This document shows positions 1 through 8,453 of a stretch of 64,000 nt of DNA, in pieces. The stretch is from the NCBI GenBank assembly GCA_001692895.1, contig KV748179.1, positions 4,424,668-4,488,667 of the forward strand, given 5' to 3'. The notes beneath the pieces are model-generated. The model saw only the letters and a list, made by a program, of their open reading frames with translations, was not told where the DNA came from and made no database searches. The stretch is from Cenococcum geophilum 1.58. Its lineage: Eukaryota; Ascomycota; Dothideomycetes; Gloniales; Gloniaceae. A program made the position numbers and the translations under genes. Every line of letters begins with the position of its first letter. Position 1 is the stretch's first letter.

Positions 1-95
1 CCTCGTCTTCCACCTTTTCCTGTGCAGATATATGTATACGGTTCCGAATTCGCTCTCGGGGGACTGATCTAAACAATGCCACGGGCATTGTAATG
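1..95 (+). repeat. Direct repeat, copy 1 (~95 bp)
   Basis: This stretch recurs almost unchanged at 1087-1185, with the shared core TGTGCAGATATATG and then CCGAATTCGCTCTCGG in both. Differences are a 3-base indel and a few changes near the ATGCC/GGCAT hairpin at about 73-88. It could be one end of an element cut by the window edge, or one unit of a ~1.09-kb tandem repeat. No coding potential is visible. Confidence 0.7.
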
Positions 96-206
96 GGGGG
101 GGAAGTTTTTTCGAAACGGGAGTTCGAAATAGGAATCCACGAACAGAAGATGGAGAATATGTCAACATCAATAAACGACGTCCACCCGTCGTCATCAGCT
201 ACTCTA

Positions 207-481
207 CGACGTCCGTCTCGTCGCTCACAGTCAACTTACGACGTCCGTCTCGTCGCTCCCAGCTAGCATCCGCATCTCCGTGCTAGTAACAGAGCAGCTG
301 ACACCGTCCCGTCAGCAAACAACATCGTCATGCTACGTTCGCCTTCAGCACCTAGCGTCCGCATGCCGTGCTAGCATTGCCAGTTACCTGACATCCGCAT
401 AACCGTGTCAACATCAGTTCAGCATCATCGTCCGCATAGCCGCGATGACAACAGATCTAGCATACGTATAGCCGTGCTTAG
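207..481 (+). repeat. Cluster of short hairpins with a common loop
   Basis: Eight short inverted repeats lie at 207-223, 239-255, 263-286, 297-316, 352-374, 389-410, 425-448 and 457-481. Their stems differ: CGACG/CGTCG (twice), CTAGCA/TGCTAG, GCTGAC/GTCAGC, CTAGC/GCTAG, TGACA/TGTCA, TCATCG/CGATGA, and CTAGCA/TGCTTAG with one bulge. Several loops share TCCGCATnnCCG, exactly 12 nt in four units. Stem bases change on both sides together while the loop stays constant. Copies 1 and 2 also form a 25-bp direct repeat. The function is unknown. There is no open frame and little sign of RIP. Confidence 0.6.
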
Positions 482-1086
482 CCATCAGTTATCGTCTCAC
501 TACGGTCGCAGCTATCAGGATCACTTAAAGCAAGAGCTTCGAGCATGTTGAGTCATAGTCAGCCCAGCAAGTAGCGTCGGGTCACGTATCGTGATCAGAG
601 TCATAGTTGGCTAAAGCAAGGAGTGTCATATGCACCGCAATTCCAGACAGTTTTTTCCTGATAAGCCCATCGTCATGCCACGGTCGCAGGCATCTGCATC
701 GCCAGCCAGCCACAGCATGCCAGCCTTTCTCCAATGACGGATCCGTCTTCTCTTCTCTTATTTTTCTTAGCTTTATTTTGTTTTTGAGTACCCCACGGAC
801 GCGCCACATCCCTGATTCGAAGAGCGTTGGTCGGTGGTGTCCTGAAGGACCCTGGCGACGAAACAATTATCTTCACACGTAGAGGAGGGAAACGGACGCA
901 CATCCCCGAGGCAGGTGGGGCAGGGTGGATGTCCTTGAACTGGACCTAATGTTGTCGGACGCAGACTGACTCCCTAGAACTATATTACAGGTGTCGCTGA
1001 GTCAGTTAGGCTCCGTGCTCGCGGGCAATCTTGCATACGTTCGGGACATCGTTAACCATCAGATCACCCTGGGCCTATAGTTCTAC
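482..1086. other. No recognisable gene
   Basis: Base composition is mixed. Three overlapping frames of 70-95 codons run on both strands at 582-903 but encode nothing recognisable and have no supporting context. A small hairpin (TCACG/CGTGA) lies near 573-586. The segment lies between the two direct-repeat copies and may belong to the same repeat unit. Confidence 0.5.
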
Positions 1087-1185
1087 TCCTCCGTCTTTCC
1101 ACCTTTTCCTGTGCAGATATATGTCGTATACGGTTCCGAATTCGCTCTCGGGGGACTGATCTAAACAATTGCGCACGGCATTGTG
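1087..1185 (+). repeat. Direct repeat, copy 2 (~99 bp)
   Basis: This is the second copy of the sequence at 1-95, in the same orientation. The spacing of about 1.09 kb would fit LTR-like ends or two units of a larger tandem repeat. No target-site duplication could be assigned, because copy 1 starts at the window edge. Confidence 0.7.
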
Positions 1186-1202
1186 AATCCCAAGGATCGA
1201 AA

Positions 1203-1418
1203 TTGGGAAAATTTAAAGAGAATTCTTTCCAAAGAAATTTCCAATCTAGACGGGATATAAGTAATGATTTCATGGATATGACAGATCATTGGGGGATCCG
1301 ACAGAATGATCTTCTCCAAGATCAACGAATGATACTAGCGAATCGCAAATCTTGGCGAGCAAATTTTAATCATATATATCAATTAGATATTCATCCCGAG
1401 GATATACGGAATAAATAA
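1203..1418 (+). other. Unassigned small open frame
   Basis: An open frame of about 70 codons, rich in Asn, Arg and Gln, runs to a TAA at 1416-1418. It has no ATG at its start (it opens at a TTG); the first ATG is near 1273. I recognise no domain. It begins just after direct-repeat copy 2 and ends where the sequence becomes AT-rich. It could be a fragment of a transposon gene or chance. Confidence 0.2.
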
Positions 1419-1984
1419 TATTATTTTAATTATCATTAAAATCGGGATCTATTTTAGGTTAGGAAGGAGAAAGAATATTTATTTACGACGATAGGGATAA
1501 GAATTTCCCGGGATCTAGATAAAATGACCGCGAATCCGCAAAATTATTTTCATACTATTGGATCGCCCTTTGAGAATATATAATATTCGATATATCGATA
1601 AGGTTCTTAACCCGAGGCGCACTGAATATACTATATGTAATATACTGAGGATTTTAGATTAAGAAATTTTTCCAGATGTCGAATCGATATTATTAAATCT
1701 AAAATAATTCGATTCATTTTTCACACTAGATAAAGTGTAGTCCTTTAAAAAAAACCCGGGGCAACAAGCCGTTCCGCTTTTAGCCCCAGACGTTGTGTGT
1801 GGACGCATTCAGCGTTAAAACCCCGTTTAAAACCCCCGTTAAACCGTCCGTTTAACGATTGTTTCTGTGTTCATCTTGATATCCGGGTCAATAGACTACC
1901 AATTGTACAGGCTTGCATACGTTCTAAACGGCGCTCGTGCCTCGATTGACTGAGTCGCTGTGACACTAAGCAGTAGAAAAGAGT
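1419..1984. other. AT-rich gap, no gene seen
   Basis: The first part (to about 1740) is AT-rich. A more GC-rich stretch at about 1745-1870 has repeated AAACCCC/TTAAAC-like words. No open frame, RNA gene or matched repeat ends could be supported. Confidence 0.5.
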
Positions 1985-2410
1985 TTTAGGGCTAATTTAG
2001 TACCCGTTTAATACCCTTATAAAAGCACTCTAAGAAGCTAAAAGAAAACTTCTTTAAAGGTAAAGCTTATTAAGGGAGTAAATAGGGTAATAATTATACT
2101 AACAATCTAAAAAAAGAAAAGCCCTAGTTATAGACCTCTTCTAGTTATAGCTAGGGCAAAATATAGAAGAGAAGACTCTTTATATTACTGTTAAGCTAGA
2201 ATTAGTACTCCCTATAAATAAGGTATATTAGTTCTAAGCACTATATAATAGCGGCGCTAAAATTAATCTTATATAGTATAATTTGGCAAAAGAGTATAAG
2301 CTTATTCTATTACTAAGGTAGCGGAAACCTATTATAGGCTTCCTAAATAAGTATTAGATTAAACTATATAGCGCGTATAAGCTTATAGTGTTATTAACTA
2401 ATATGTATAT
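1985..2410 (+). mobile_element. Ty3/Gypsy fossil fragment (protease region)
   Basis: This segment aligns by eye, end to end, with 12450-12865 inside Gypsy element B, including the retroviral-type protease motif SGAKINLI. It is therefore a truncated second copy of the same family, about 425 bp long, with no LTR attached. Both copies are AT-rich and broken at many points. It ends abruptly where the 12-bp minisatellite region begins. Confidence 0.75.
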
Positions 2411-2496
2411 AGGGGGTATACTTGGCAGAGGCACGTGTAGAGGCTATCGGGAATATAGCGGGGACCCGATAGTAATGTGTCGCGCGCACACAAAGG

Positions 2497-2722
2497 CTTT
2501 GTGTAGAGCTTCGTGTAGAGCCTCCGTACGCAGAGCTTCGCGCGGAGCCTCGTGCAGAGCCTCTATATGTGGGGCTTCGTGTAGAGCTTTGTGTAGAGCT
2601 TTGTGTAGAGCTTTGTGTAGAGCTTTGTGTAGAGCTTCGTGCAGAGCTTCGTGTAGAGCCTCGTGCAAAGCTTTGTGTAGAGCCCCGTGCAGAGCTTCGT
2701 GCAGAGCTTCGTGCAGAGCTTT
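2497..2722 (+). repeat. 12-bp minisatellite, ~19 units
   Basis: The tandem unit is close to AGAGCTTCGTGT/AGAGCTTTGTGC, about 19 copies. Variation is mainly C/T and G/A at fixed positions; the central copies at about 2580-2640 are almost identical. Because the unit is a multiple of three, several frames stay open and give artificial Cys-Arg-Ala-Ser or Glu-Ala-Leu-His repeats. I do not regard these as proteins. The array abuts the Gypsy fragment on its left. Confidence 0.9.
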
Positions 2723-2758
2723 TGTGGTATTTTTGTTGCAGCCGAAAATTAGGGTTTA

Positions 2759-2828
2759 GCAATTTGCGGCGATTTGCACGAGTAGCCTGTGTGTTTGTAG
2801 TAAATCGCTGCAAATCGCCGCAAATTGC
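2759..2828. repeat. Perfect 20-bp inverted repeat
   Basis: Arms at 2759-2778 and 2809-2828 are exact reverse complements (core TTTGCGGCGATTTGC), with a 30-bp spacer that carries another related word, AAATCGCTGC. It lies just 3' of the minisatellite. It could be the end of a small inverted-repeat element or a cruciform-forming site. No target duplication was found. Confidence 0.8.
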
Positions 2829-3114
2829 CAAAATTGCGACTTACGCAGGTTTTGCAGACCCTGATTTTCGCTTGCGACAACGTGCCCAAAATTTTTTTTC
2901 CTGACGTAAGTAGTAAAGTAACAGAAATTAATAAAAATTAACGGTAGTTTATTTATAAGTAGAATAAATTCTTAGCTCTAAAGCTAGGAGAATGTTTTAA
3001 AGTAAAGGATTTTAAAGCAAGCTATATTTAAGTAGATTCTATTACAAGTATATAAAGAAGTTAGGTAGTAAGGTAGTAGATAGAGAGGAGGTAGTAAAAT
3101 AAAATTATATAGTG
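2829..3114. other. AT-rich spacer, no gene seen
   Basis: After a short GC-richer part (to about 2910) the sequence is AT-rich and closed in all frames. No repeat ends or RNA signals are recognised. It lies 3' of the ankyrin fragment on the opposite strand. Confidence 0.4.
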
Positions 3115-3502
3115 CTTAGTTACAGCAGCTAACTATAGCCTTATGCCCTCCCTACGCCTCTAACTATAGTAGCGTTTATCTTTTAATATTCCTTAAGTTG
3201 ATATTGACCTTGCCTGTCTAGAATATTAGCTAGGCTATAGCCTTATACCTCTCCTCTGCCGCCAACAACAGCAACTTACGCCCAATTTTACCCTCCTTTG
3301 AGTTGATATCGACCTTACCTGTCTTAAAGAGCAGCTTGACCACGGCCTCGTGCCCTCCCTGCGCCGCCAACCACAGCGGCGTCTGGCTCCTAATATTCCT
3401 CGAGTTGACGTCGACCTTTCCCGTTTCAAACAGCAGCTTGACTACGGCCTCGTGCCCTCCCTCCGCCGCCAACGACAGCGGCGTCTGTGTTGCCACATAC
3501 AC
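3115..3502 (-). pseudogene. Ankyrin-repeat fragment, decayed
   Basis: The minus strand encodes tandem ~34-residue ankyrin repeats: TPLSLAAEGGHEAVVKLL, then TPLWLAAQGGHEAVVKLL, then a weaker third repeat ending near 3230. Further downstream, to about 3115, the pattern continues (GGHKAIV) but with in-frame stops where the conserved Trp and Gln of the repeat should be. The open part (3230-3502) starts at an ATG, but no N-terminal effector or NACHT domain is attached. It lies 150 bp 3' of the HET-NACHT-WD40 gene on the same strand. Ankyrin arrays are the usual alternative sensor domain in fungal STAND proteins, so this may be the remnant of a second such gene. That origin is inference; the repeat identity is clear. 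Confidence 0.8.
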
Positions 3503-3655
3503 TACGTGTCTTACTAAGATATGAAGATATCTCGCGAAATATAAAATACGCGCTCCTAGGCTGTACTACGAAGTAGTGAGTATCAAATATAATAAATATA
3601 TGTAATACCACTATTATTGAGTAGATAGAGCTCGCACATCAACGCTTAAAAGCCG

Positions 3656-5830
3656 TTACGTTAAAGAATCTCCTAAATTGAACCTAAGAAAAGTAATGTG
3701 ACCAGATGCGTGTCCTAAGCAGATAGTGTCCTCGTGTACAGCCGTACATGTTGGTTGGTATTCAGAGGGAAGCCAAAGAAGGCGCTGTCTTGCAGAAGAT
3801 ATCCATTGACCATTTACAAAGATAGTACATTGATCTTTTTTCTGATGGGAAGAAGTATGAGAGAAGGATAAACCAGTAGAGATTGGCCCTTTATTCGTCA
3901 TTAGCTGGGAAGAATCTGGGGAGAAGGATAGAGTTGTAATTGTCACACCAAAATCGACTCTGCTGTGGCGAGTCCGCGTTCCTACATCCCACAGCCAAAC
4001 CGTCTTGTCGTTTGACGCCGACGCTAAATACTGGCTGTCGGTTGAGAAAGCTATGGCGTTGGTGCAGGCCAAGTGGCCCTCAAGTATGCCGTGGCAAGAA
4101 CCCGTCCTTACGTCCCATAGCCGGATCGTCTTGTCGTGCGATGCCGACGCTACAAGCCGGCCGTTGGGTGAGAAGGCTACGGCATTGATCCAGCCCGAAT
4201 GGCCCTTAAGCACGATGCGGCAAGAGCCTGTCATTACATCCCACAGCCGGACTGTCTGGTCGCCTGACGGCGACGCTATAAGCTGGCCGTCGGATGAGAA
4301 GGCTATGGCATTGATCCAGGCCGAGTGGTCCCGAACTGAGTGGGCTTCAAGCGTGTGGCGGCAAGATCCTTCCCCTACATCCCACAGCCGGACTTTCCCG
4401 TCGCCTGACGCCGATGCTATAAGCTGGTTGTTAGGCGAGAAGGCTACGGCATTGATCCAGTCCGAATGGCCTTCAAGCGTGATGCGGCAAGAGCCTGTCC
4501 TTACATCCCACAGCCGGACTGTCCTGTCGCGCGATGTCGACACTACGACCTGGCCGTTGGGTGAGAAGGCTATAGTATTGATCCAGGCCGAGTGCCCCTC
4601 AAGCACGCTGTGGCAAGTCTGCGTCCCTACATGCCACAGCCGAACTGTCTTGTCGCCTGATGCCGACGCTACAAGCCGGCCGTTGGGGGAGAATGCTACG
4701 GCATTGATACAGTCCGAGTGGGCTTTCAGCGTGCTGCGGCAAGATCCCGTCCCCGCATCCCACAGCCGGACTGTCTTGTCGCCTGACGCCGACGCTACAA
4801 GCTGGCTGTTGGGTGAGAAGGCTATAGCGCTTATCGAGTCTGAATGGCCGTTAAGCGTGCTGTGGCAAACCCCCGTTTCTACATTCCATAGCCAAACTGT
4901 CTTGTCGCCTGATGCCGACGCTACGAGCTGACCGTTGGGTGAGAATGCTACGGTATTGATGTAGTCTGAGTGGCCCTCAAGCGTGCTGCGGCAAAACCCC
5001 GTTCCTACATCCCATAGTCGGACTATTTTATCGCGTGACACTGACGCTATATGTTGGCCGTTGGGTGAGAAAGCTATAGAGTAGACCCAGTCGGTGTGGC
5101 CCTCAAGCGTGCTGCGGCAAGATCCTATCTCTACATCCCACAGCCGGATTGTCCCGTCACCTGACGCCGATGCTATAAGCTGGTTGTTAGGCGAGAAGGC
5201 TATGGCGTTTATCCAGGCCGAATGGCCTTCAAGCGTGCTGTGGCAAGATCCCGTCCTTATATTCCACAGCCAAACTGTCCCGTTGTCTGACGTCGACGCT
5301 ACAAGCCGGCCGTTTGGTGAGAAGGCAATAGCGCTTATCCAGGCCGAATGGCCCTCAAGCGTGCTACGGCAAGATCCCGTCCCTACATCCCACAGCCGGA
5401 CTGTCTTGTCGCCTGATGCCGACGCTACAAGCCGGCCGTCGGGTGAGAAGACTACGGCATTGATGTAGTCCAAGTGGCCCTCAAGCGTGCTGCGGCAAAA
5501 TCCTGTCCTTACATCCCATAGCCGGACCGTCTTGTCGTGTGACGCCGACGCTATAAGTTTGCCGTCTGGTGAAAAGGCTATGGCATTAATCCTGTCTGAG
5601 TGGCCCTCAAGGGTCTGGAGCAAAGCATCCCAATCTTCTTCCATTTTTGGTAGCCTGGCAATCCACTTAGGAATATGGTCCTTAAACGTCTTCCGTGCGA
5701 TGCTTATCTCTGGAGCAAAAATAAGGGCTGAAGAATAGACCTGTAGAGGTGCATCTTGTAATATGGATCGGAACCGCAACGTAAACCGCTTTACGTCGTA
5801 AAGGAAGCTTATGACAACACTGTTATCTGA
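3656..5830 (-). other. Exon 2 of the HNWD gene (linker, WD40, C-terminal tail)
   Basis: The exon is open for 724 codons and a TAA. A ~75-residue linker precedes the array and contains RSILQDAPLQVYSSALIFAP and the IPKWIARLP...EDWDALLQTLEGH junction typical of NACHT-WD40 proteins. After the repeats comes the tail FVNGQWISSARQRLLWLP...CTAVHEDTICLGHASG, a known C-terminal cap of these proteins. The contrast between this clean exon and the interrupted exon 1 suggests recent loss. Confidence 0.88.
3967..5620 (-). repeat. WD40 array: 13 near-identical 42-residue repeats (126 bp each)
   Basis: Each unit follows TLEGHS..I.AIAFSPNG..(V/I)ASASGDKTVRLWDV.TGSCRS. Thirteen repeats can be counted, then a degenerate fourteenth. 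Most variation sits right after GHS (DR, DY, AW, DW, DS, DC, GW, AC), in the GDK/DNG/RDK turn, and near the WDV.TG position. Repeat 11 has five extra residues that duplicate part of the HS-containing segment. In repeats 8 and 11 the GH dipeptide reads AH. The remainder is nearly constant, as in HNWD genes where repeats are exchanged and homogenised while surface positions diversify. Confidence 0.93.
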
Positions 5831-5883
5831 CTGCGACACATATAAGCACAGCGATTACAATAAGGCACGAAAAATTAGCTTAC
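5831..5883 (-). other. 53-nt intron joining NACHT and WD40 exons
   Basis: On the minus strand the donor GTAAGC begins at 5883 and the acceptor CGCAG ends at 5831. Removal is phase 0 and joins LQALVD to SDNSVVISFLYDVKRF, which matches the linker seen in HNWD proteins (elements such as FLYDAKRF). The length is typical for a fungal intron. Without it the NACHT frame meets a stop right after the donor, which would wrongly suggest two genes. The splice is inferred from sequence only. Confidence 0.82.
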
Positions 5884-7317
5884 ATCTACAAGCGCCTGTA
5901 GCCTATTGATCTCATAGATGCATTTGTATGCTTCCCCAATGAGGCTCATAGCTTCCAGCCAATACAGGAAATACTCCTGGAGAAAAAGATGGATGGGGTC
6001 GCCGTCGTGGATATGGCGTTCACTCTGCTCCAGATGCTGCACCCAATAACGGCAGGCATACTGTAACTCAGGCGGTAGACTACCAGCAATTATCCGTTCA
6101 TCAATCTCACTCCTCAGAGTTCCAGGCATTAAGAGATTGCACATGTTTTGCCGCAGGCCCTTTGCACTCGACATTAGTTTAAGGCACTGAGATGCTAGCT
6201 TCTTATGTGTTTCCTTTTTATCTACCCAGAACGGACTCTTTCCCCGCTTTTGAGGATCGAGGAGAAACTCCCGAAAAGATAGATGTAGGAGCCTTATGGG
6301 CACATCCTCGCTATCGGGAATGCTGAGAATAGAGTGTAGAGAGTCTAGTTGGCAGCTGATATCCTCTTTAGGGATACCGAGAAAGTGTGTAAGTGAGGCA
6401 ATAGAGAGAGGACTCTCTAGAACAACGATACTGCCAACTATTTCTTGGAACTCGCTAGCCTGCCTTTCTCTGTCCTCCTCATCTTCATTATTAAAGAGCT
6501 GGTTTAAGATAGGAAGATATATTGCGTTAAGCTGGGAGGCTTTTGTTTTCTGATACCCGAGCACTATGTCTAAGCGCTTTTTGGGATTGTCCCGTTGATC
6601 TCCAATATATCGACAGGCCGTAGCAGCGAAGATGAACAACGGGACCGCCAGCTTGGCCAGGGCTTGGATTTTGTCTCTACTAGGCCAGTCTACAGACAGC
6701 GAGCGGTGGTGTCGTATTTCTCCGAGTTCATGCTCTAAAAAGAGACGTATATCGTGTTCGATTGTTTGCTTCGCGGCCTCTTGCAGAATTAGGTCTTCGT
6801 ATGTACCATCGGGCATTTGTCTAAACCCAAGGCGAATATGTAGCTCTGGTCTGCTTGTTACAAAGATCCGCAATGTCACTGGCTTAAGACCCCTTGTTCG
6901 TGAAAGAAGTTGGAGGATTACTCGTATATCTTTATCTCTCTCGCATTCGTCCAACGCGTCAATTACAATAACCAATTCTAAAGCTTGAAGAGTTGCCGCC
7001 TCTAAGAGCGGCTGACGGATTAACTTCTTAAACTAATCTTTTAAAGCCTTCTCGGAAATAGCTGGGTTGGCATTAATTGCTTTCCTAATACCTGATCTCA
7101 TCTCTGGTATACGACCCATTAGGCGTATAGCAATGGTGGTAAAGAATTGTGTGGCATTACCGCGCTGTCCCTCGCCCCTCTTAAAGAAGAAGCTGGCTCC
7201 TAATTGACATTGCTCGGCAAATGACTGTGCAACAGTCCGAGCAATTATAGACTTTCCTGTGCCAGCCATCCCGTTAAGCCAGAATATAGGTTTGCCATTT
7301 TTGTCCTTTGCCCATTC
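5884..7317 (-). other. NACHT NTPase part of the HNWD gene
   Basis: Walker A is read as NGMAGTGKS around codons 296-304, preceded by the typical FWLN. Walker B is VIVIDALDECE at codons 398-408, with the sensor-like FVTSRPE about 30 residues later. The rest of the STAND core runs to codon 760, including the helical region with LLHLSFREFLLDP that is typical of this subfamily. The in-frame TAG at codon 377 lies between Walker A and Walker B. Exon 1 ends LQALVD, just before a GTAAGC splice donor. Confidence 0.88.
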
Positions 7318-8163
7318 TTAGATGTGATGCAGCAACTCAGTTCGAGTATTTGGAAGACATCTTAGATTGTGTTCCTCCATATGAGAGTCAAAGGATGCTC
7401 CTTTCGCAATCGGTAGATTAATTGAGTTGTCATCTCTAACCTCTCTCAGGAGTCGATTAAACGCACTCTGCTGCCCTTCGCCGTAGATAAGCGGTATATG
7501 GATGTTAAAAATGCCTAATAGAGAGTATGCCGCGTCTTCTTCGCGTTTTGTCCGGCGTTTTGCTGCCCACGATATGCGTTCGTCCATACTGAAATGAGAC
7601 AAAAGGCGTCCTTGAAGGGCTTGGATGGCGATTCCTGTTATCTCGTGGAGAGTTTGTTCTAGTGATTGCTTATTACCAAGCCACTTTTCCTCCTGAGAGA
7701 AGAATTCAACTGATGCTGGAGCAATAAGCTCTTGAAGTGTCCAACCACGAGTAAACCATCTGCTTTTCTTAAATGCCTGCGTCCACCTCTGGGAGAATTC
7801 GTCGTTATCAGCGGAACCGCTAACTGAAACGTCCGACAAATACACATAGCATCTAGCTGCATCCTGGTACCACCGGAACATAGAGTTAATGGATTCTGAA
7901 AGCTCCGCGCTGCTTAAATTATTGATGCAGCAGGTGTCCACCCAGAAGAACTGCAGACCGTCATTAGCAGCTTGCTTGCCGCAGAAGCGGATCTTGCGAT
8001 AGCCAGCTTTGGTTTTGCCTGTACCATCTATCAGGTCTTTGAAGGTAACCTCTTCGCCATCCGATCCCCATGTGTGCGAAAGAACAGCATAGCGCGGAAT
8101 GGTATTGCCAACAAATTCGACAAGGCTGAATTCGCCGTCATCTTGAGGCCGCAAAAGACGCAT
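7318..8163 (-). other. HET domain part of the HNWD gene
   Basis: Codons 1-281 carry the heterokaryon-incompatibility (HET) domain. Visible hallmarks are YAVLSHTWG near residue 25, FFWVDTCCIN near residue 90, the SMFRWYQDAARCYVYLSDV block, and the GWTLQELIAPASVEFF motif. The extreme N-terminus and the KAGYRKIRFCGKQA segment match the HNWD subfamily more closely than generic HET proteins. By itself this stretch would make a NACHT-less HET protein if translation stopped at codon 282. Truncated HET proteins can keep activity in some systems, but nothing here shows that. Confidence 0.9.
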
Positions 8164-8453
8164 GAAGAGGGTATTTTCGGCGGGCTCTAGCTAAGGGGAT
8201 TATTACAATAGATGTAGGCAAGACGCGCACTTGTCGAGCAGCCAAAAAAACTGCGACTGTGCTGGCTAGCAGATTCATGGAAGAACACTCAATGGAGATA
8301 ATGGTGGGGTAGGGGGCGGGGCGAAGTGGCTGAGCTTCGACGGGTCAACATCACGTGGCTGAGTACAGCCGTTCTCAAAATATCGGTAAAAATCGCCAAG
8401 CCGAAAGAGCCGGGGTAATTCTTTTAATTTTAACCACCGCAATTAAGATTAAT
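8164..8453. promoter_or_regulatory. Upstream region of the HNWD gene
   Basis: This is the 290 bp between the HNWD start codon and the transposase remnant, read divergently. A G-rich run (GGGGTAGGGGGCGGGGCG) lies at about 8305-8322 on the plus strand. No TATA box can be assigned with confidence. The distal part may already belong to the transposon, whose left end I could not define. Confidence 0.35.

Larger units (their letters stand above)
3656..8163 (-). pseudogene. HET-NACHT-WD40 (HNWD) incompatibility-type receptor, interrupted
   Basis: This is a fungal STAND/NLR-type receptor of the HET-E/HET-D/HET-R kind. Family knowledge: the WD40 propeller senses a partner protein, the NACHT switch binds nucleotide and oligomerises, and the HET domain triggers cell death in vegetative incompatibility. 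The order seen is HET (codons 1 to ~250), NACHT (~290-620), a linker, 13 WD40 repeats of 42 residues and a conserved tail. Two exons of 760 and 725 codons (stop included) are joined by a 53-nt intron. ATG at 8161-8163 fits the family start MRLL. Two in-frame stops, TAA at 7318-7320 (codon 282) and TAG at 7033-7035 (codon 377), split exon 1; the frame is otherwise kept across 1,484 codons. Each stop fits a Gln codon changed by CpA to TpA, as RIP would do. The WD40 exon is fully open. It could be a pseudogene, or a strain-specific null allele. Confidence 0.9.

Noticed and set aside
582-903. Three overlapping open frames at 582-903
   Set aside because: They conflict with one another on both strands, show no recognisable domain, and lie between direct repeats.
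2388-2904. Open frames over the minisatellite with Cys-Arg-Ala-Ser or Glu-Ala-Leu-His repeats
   Set aside because: They exist on both strands and in several frames because the unit is 12 bp; there is no independent coding evidence.
3967-5620. WD40 repeats as a satellite or CRISPR array
   Set aside because: The 126-bp period is an exact multiple of codons and encodes canonical 42-residue GH...WD repeats.
3940-5738. Long plus-strand open frames opposite the WD40 array (for example 4005-4931)
   Set aside because: They are periodic shadows of the 126-bp repeat; the minus-strand product is a clear WD40 protein.
5831-5883. Reading the NACHT and WD40 parts as two separate genes
   Set aside because: A phase-0 intron with good splice sites joins them in the family's known linker sequence, and the second frame has no ATG at its start.
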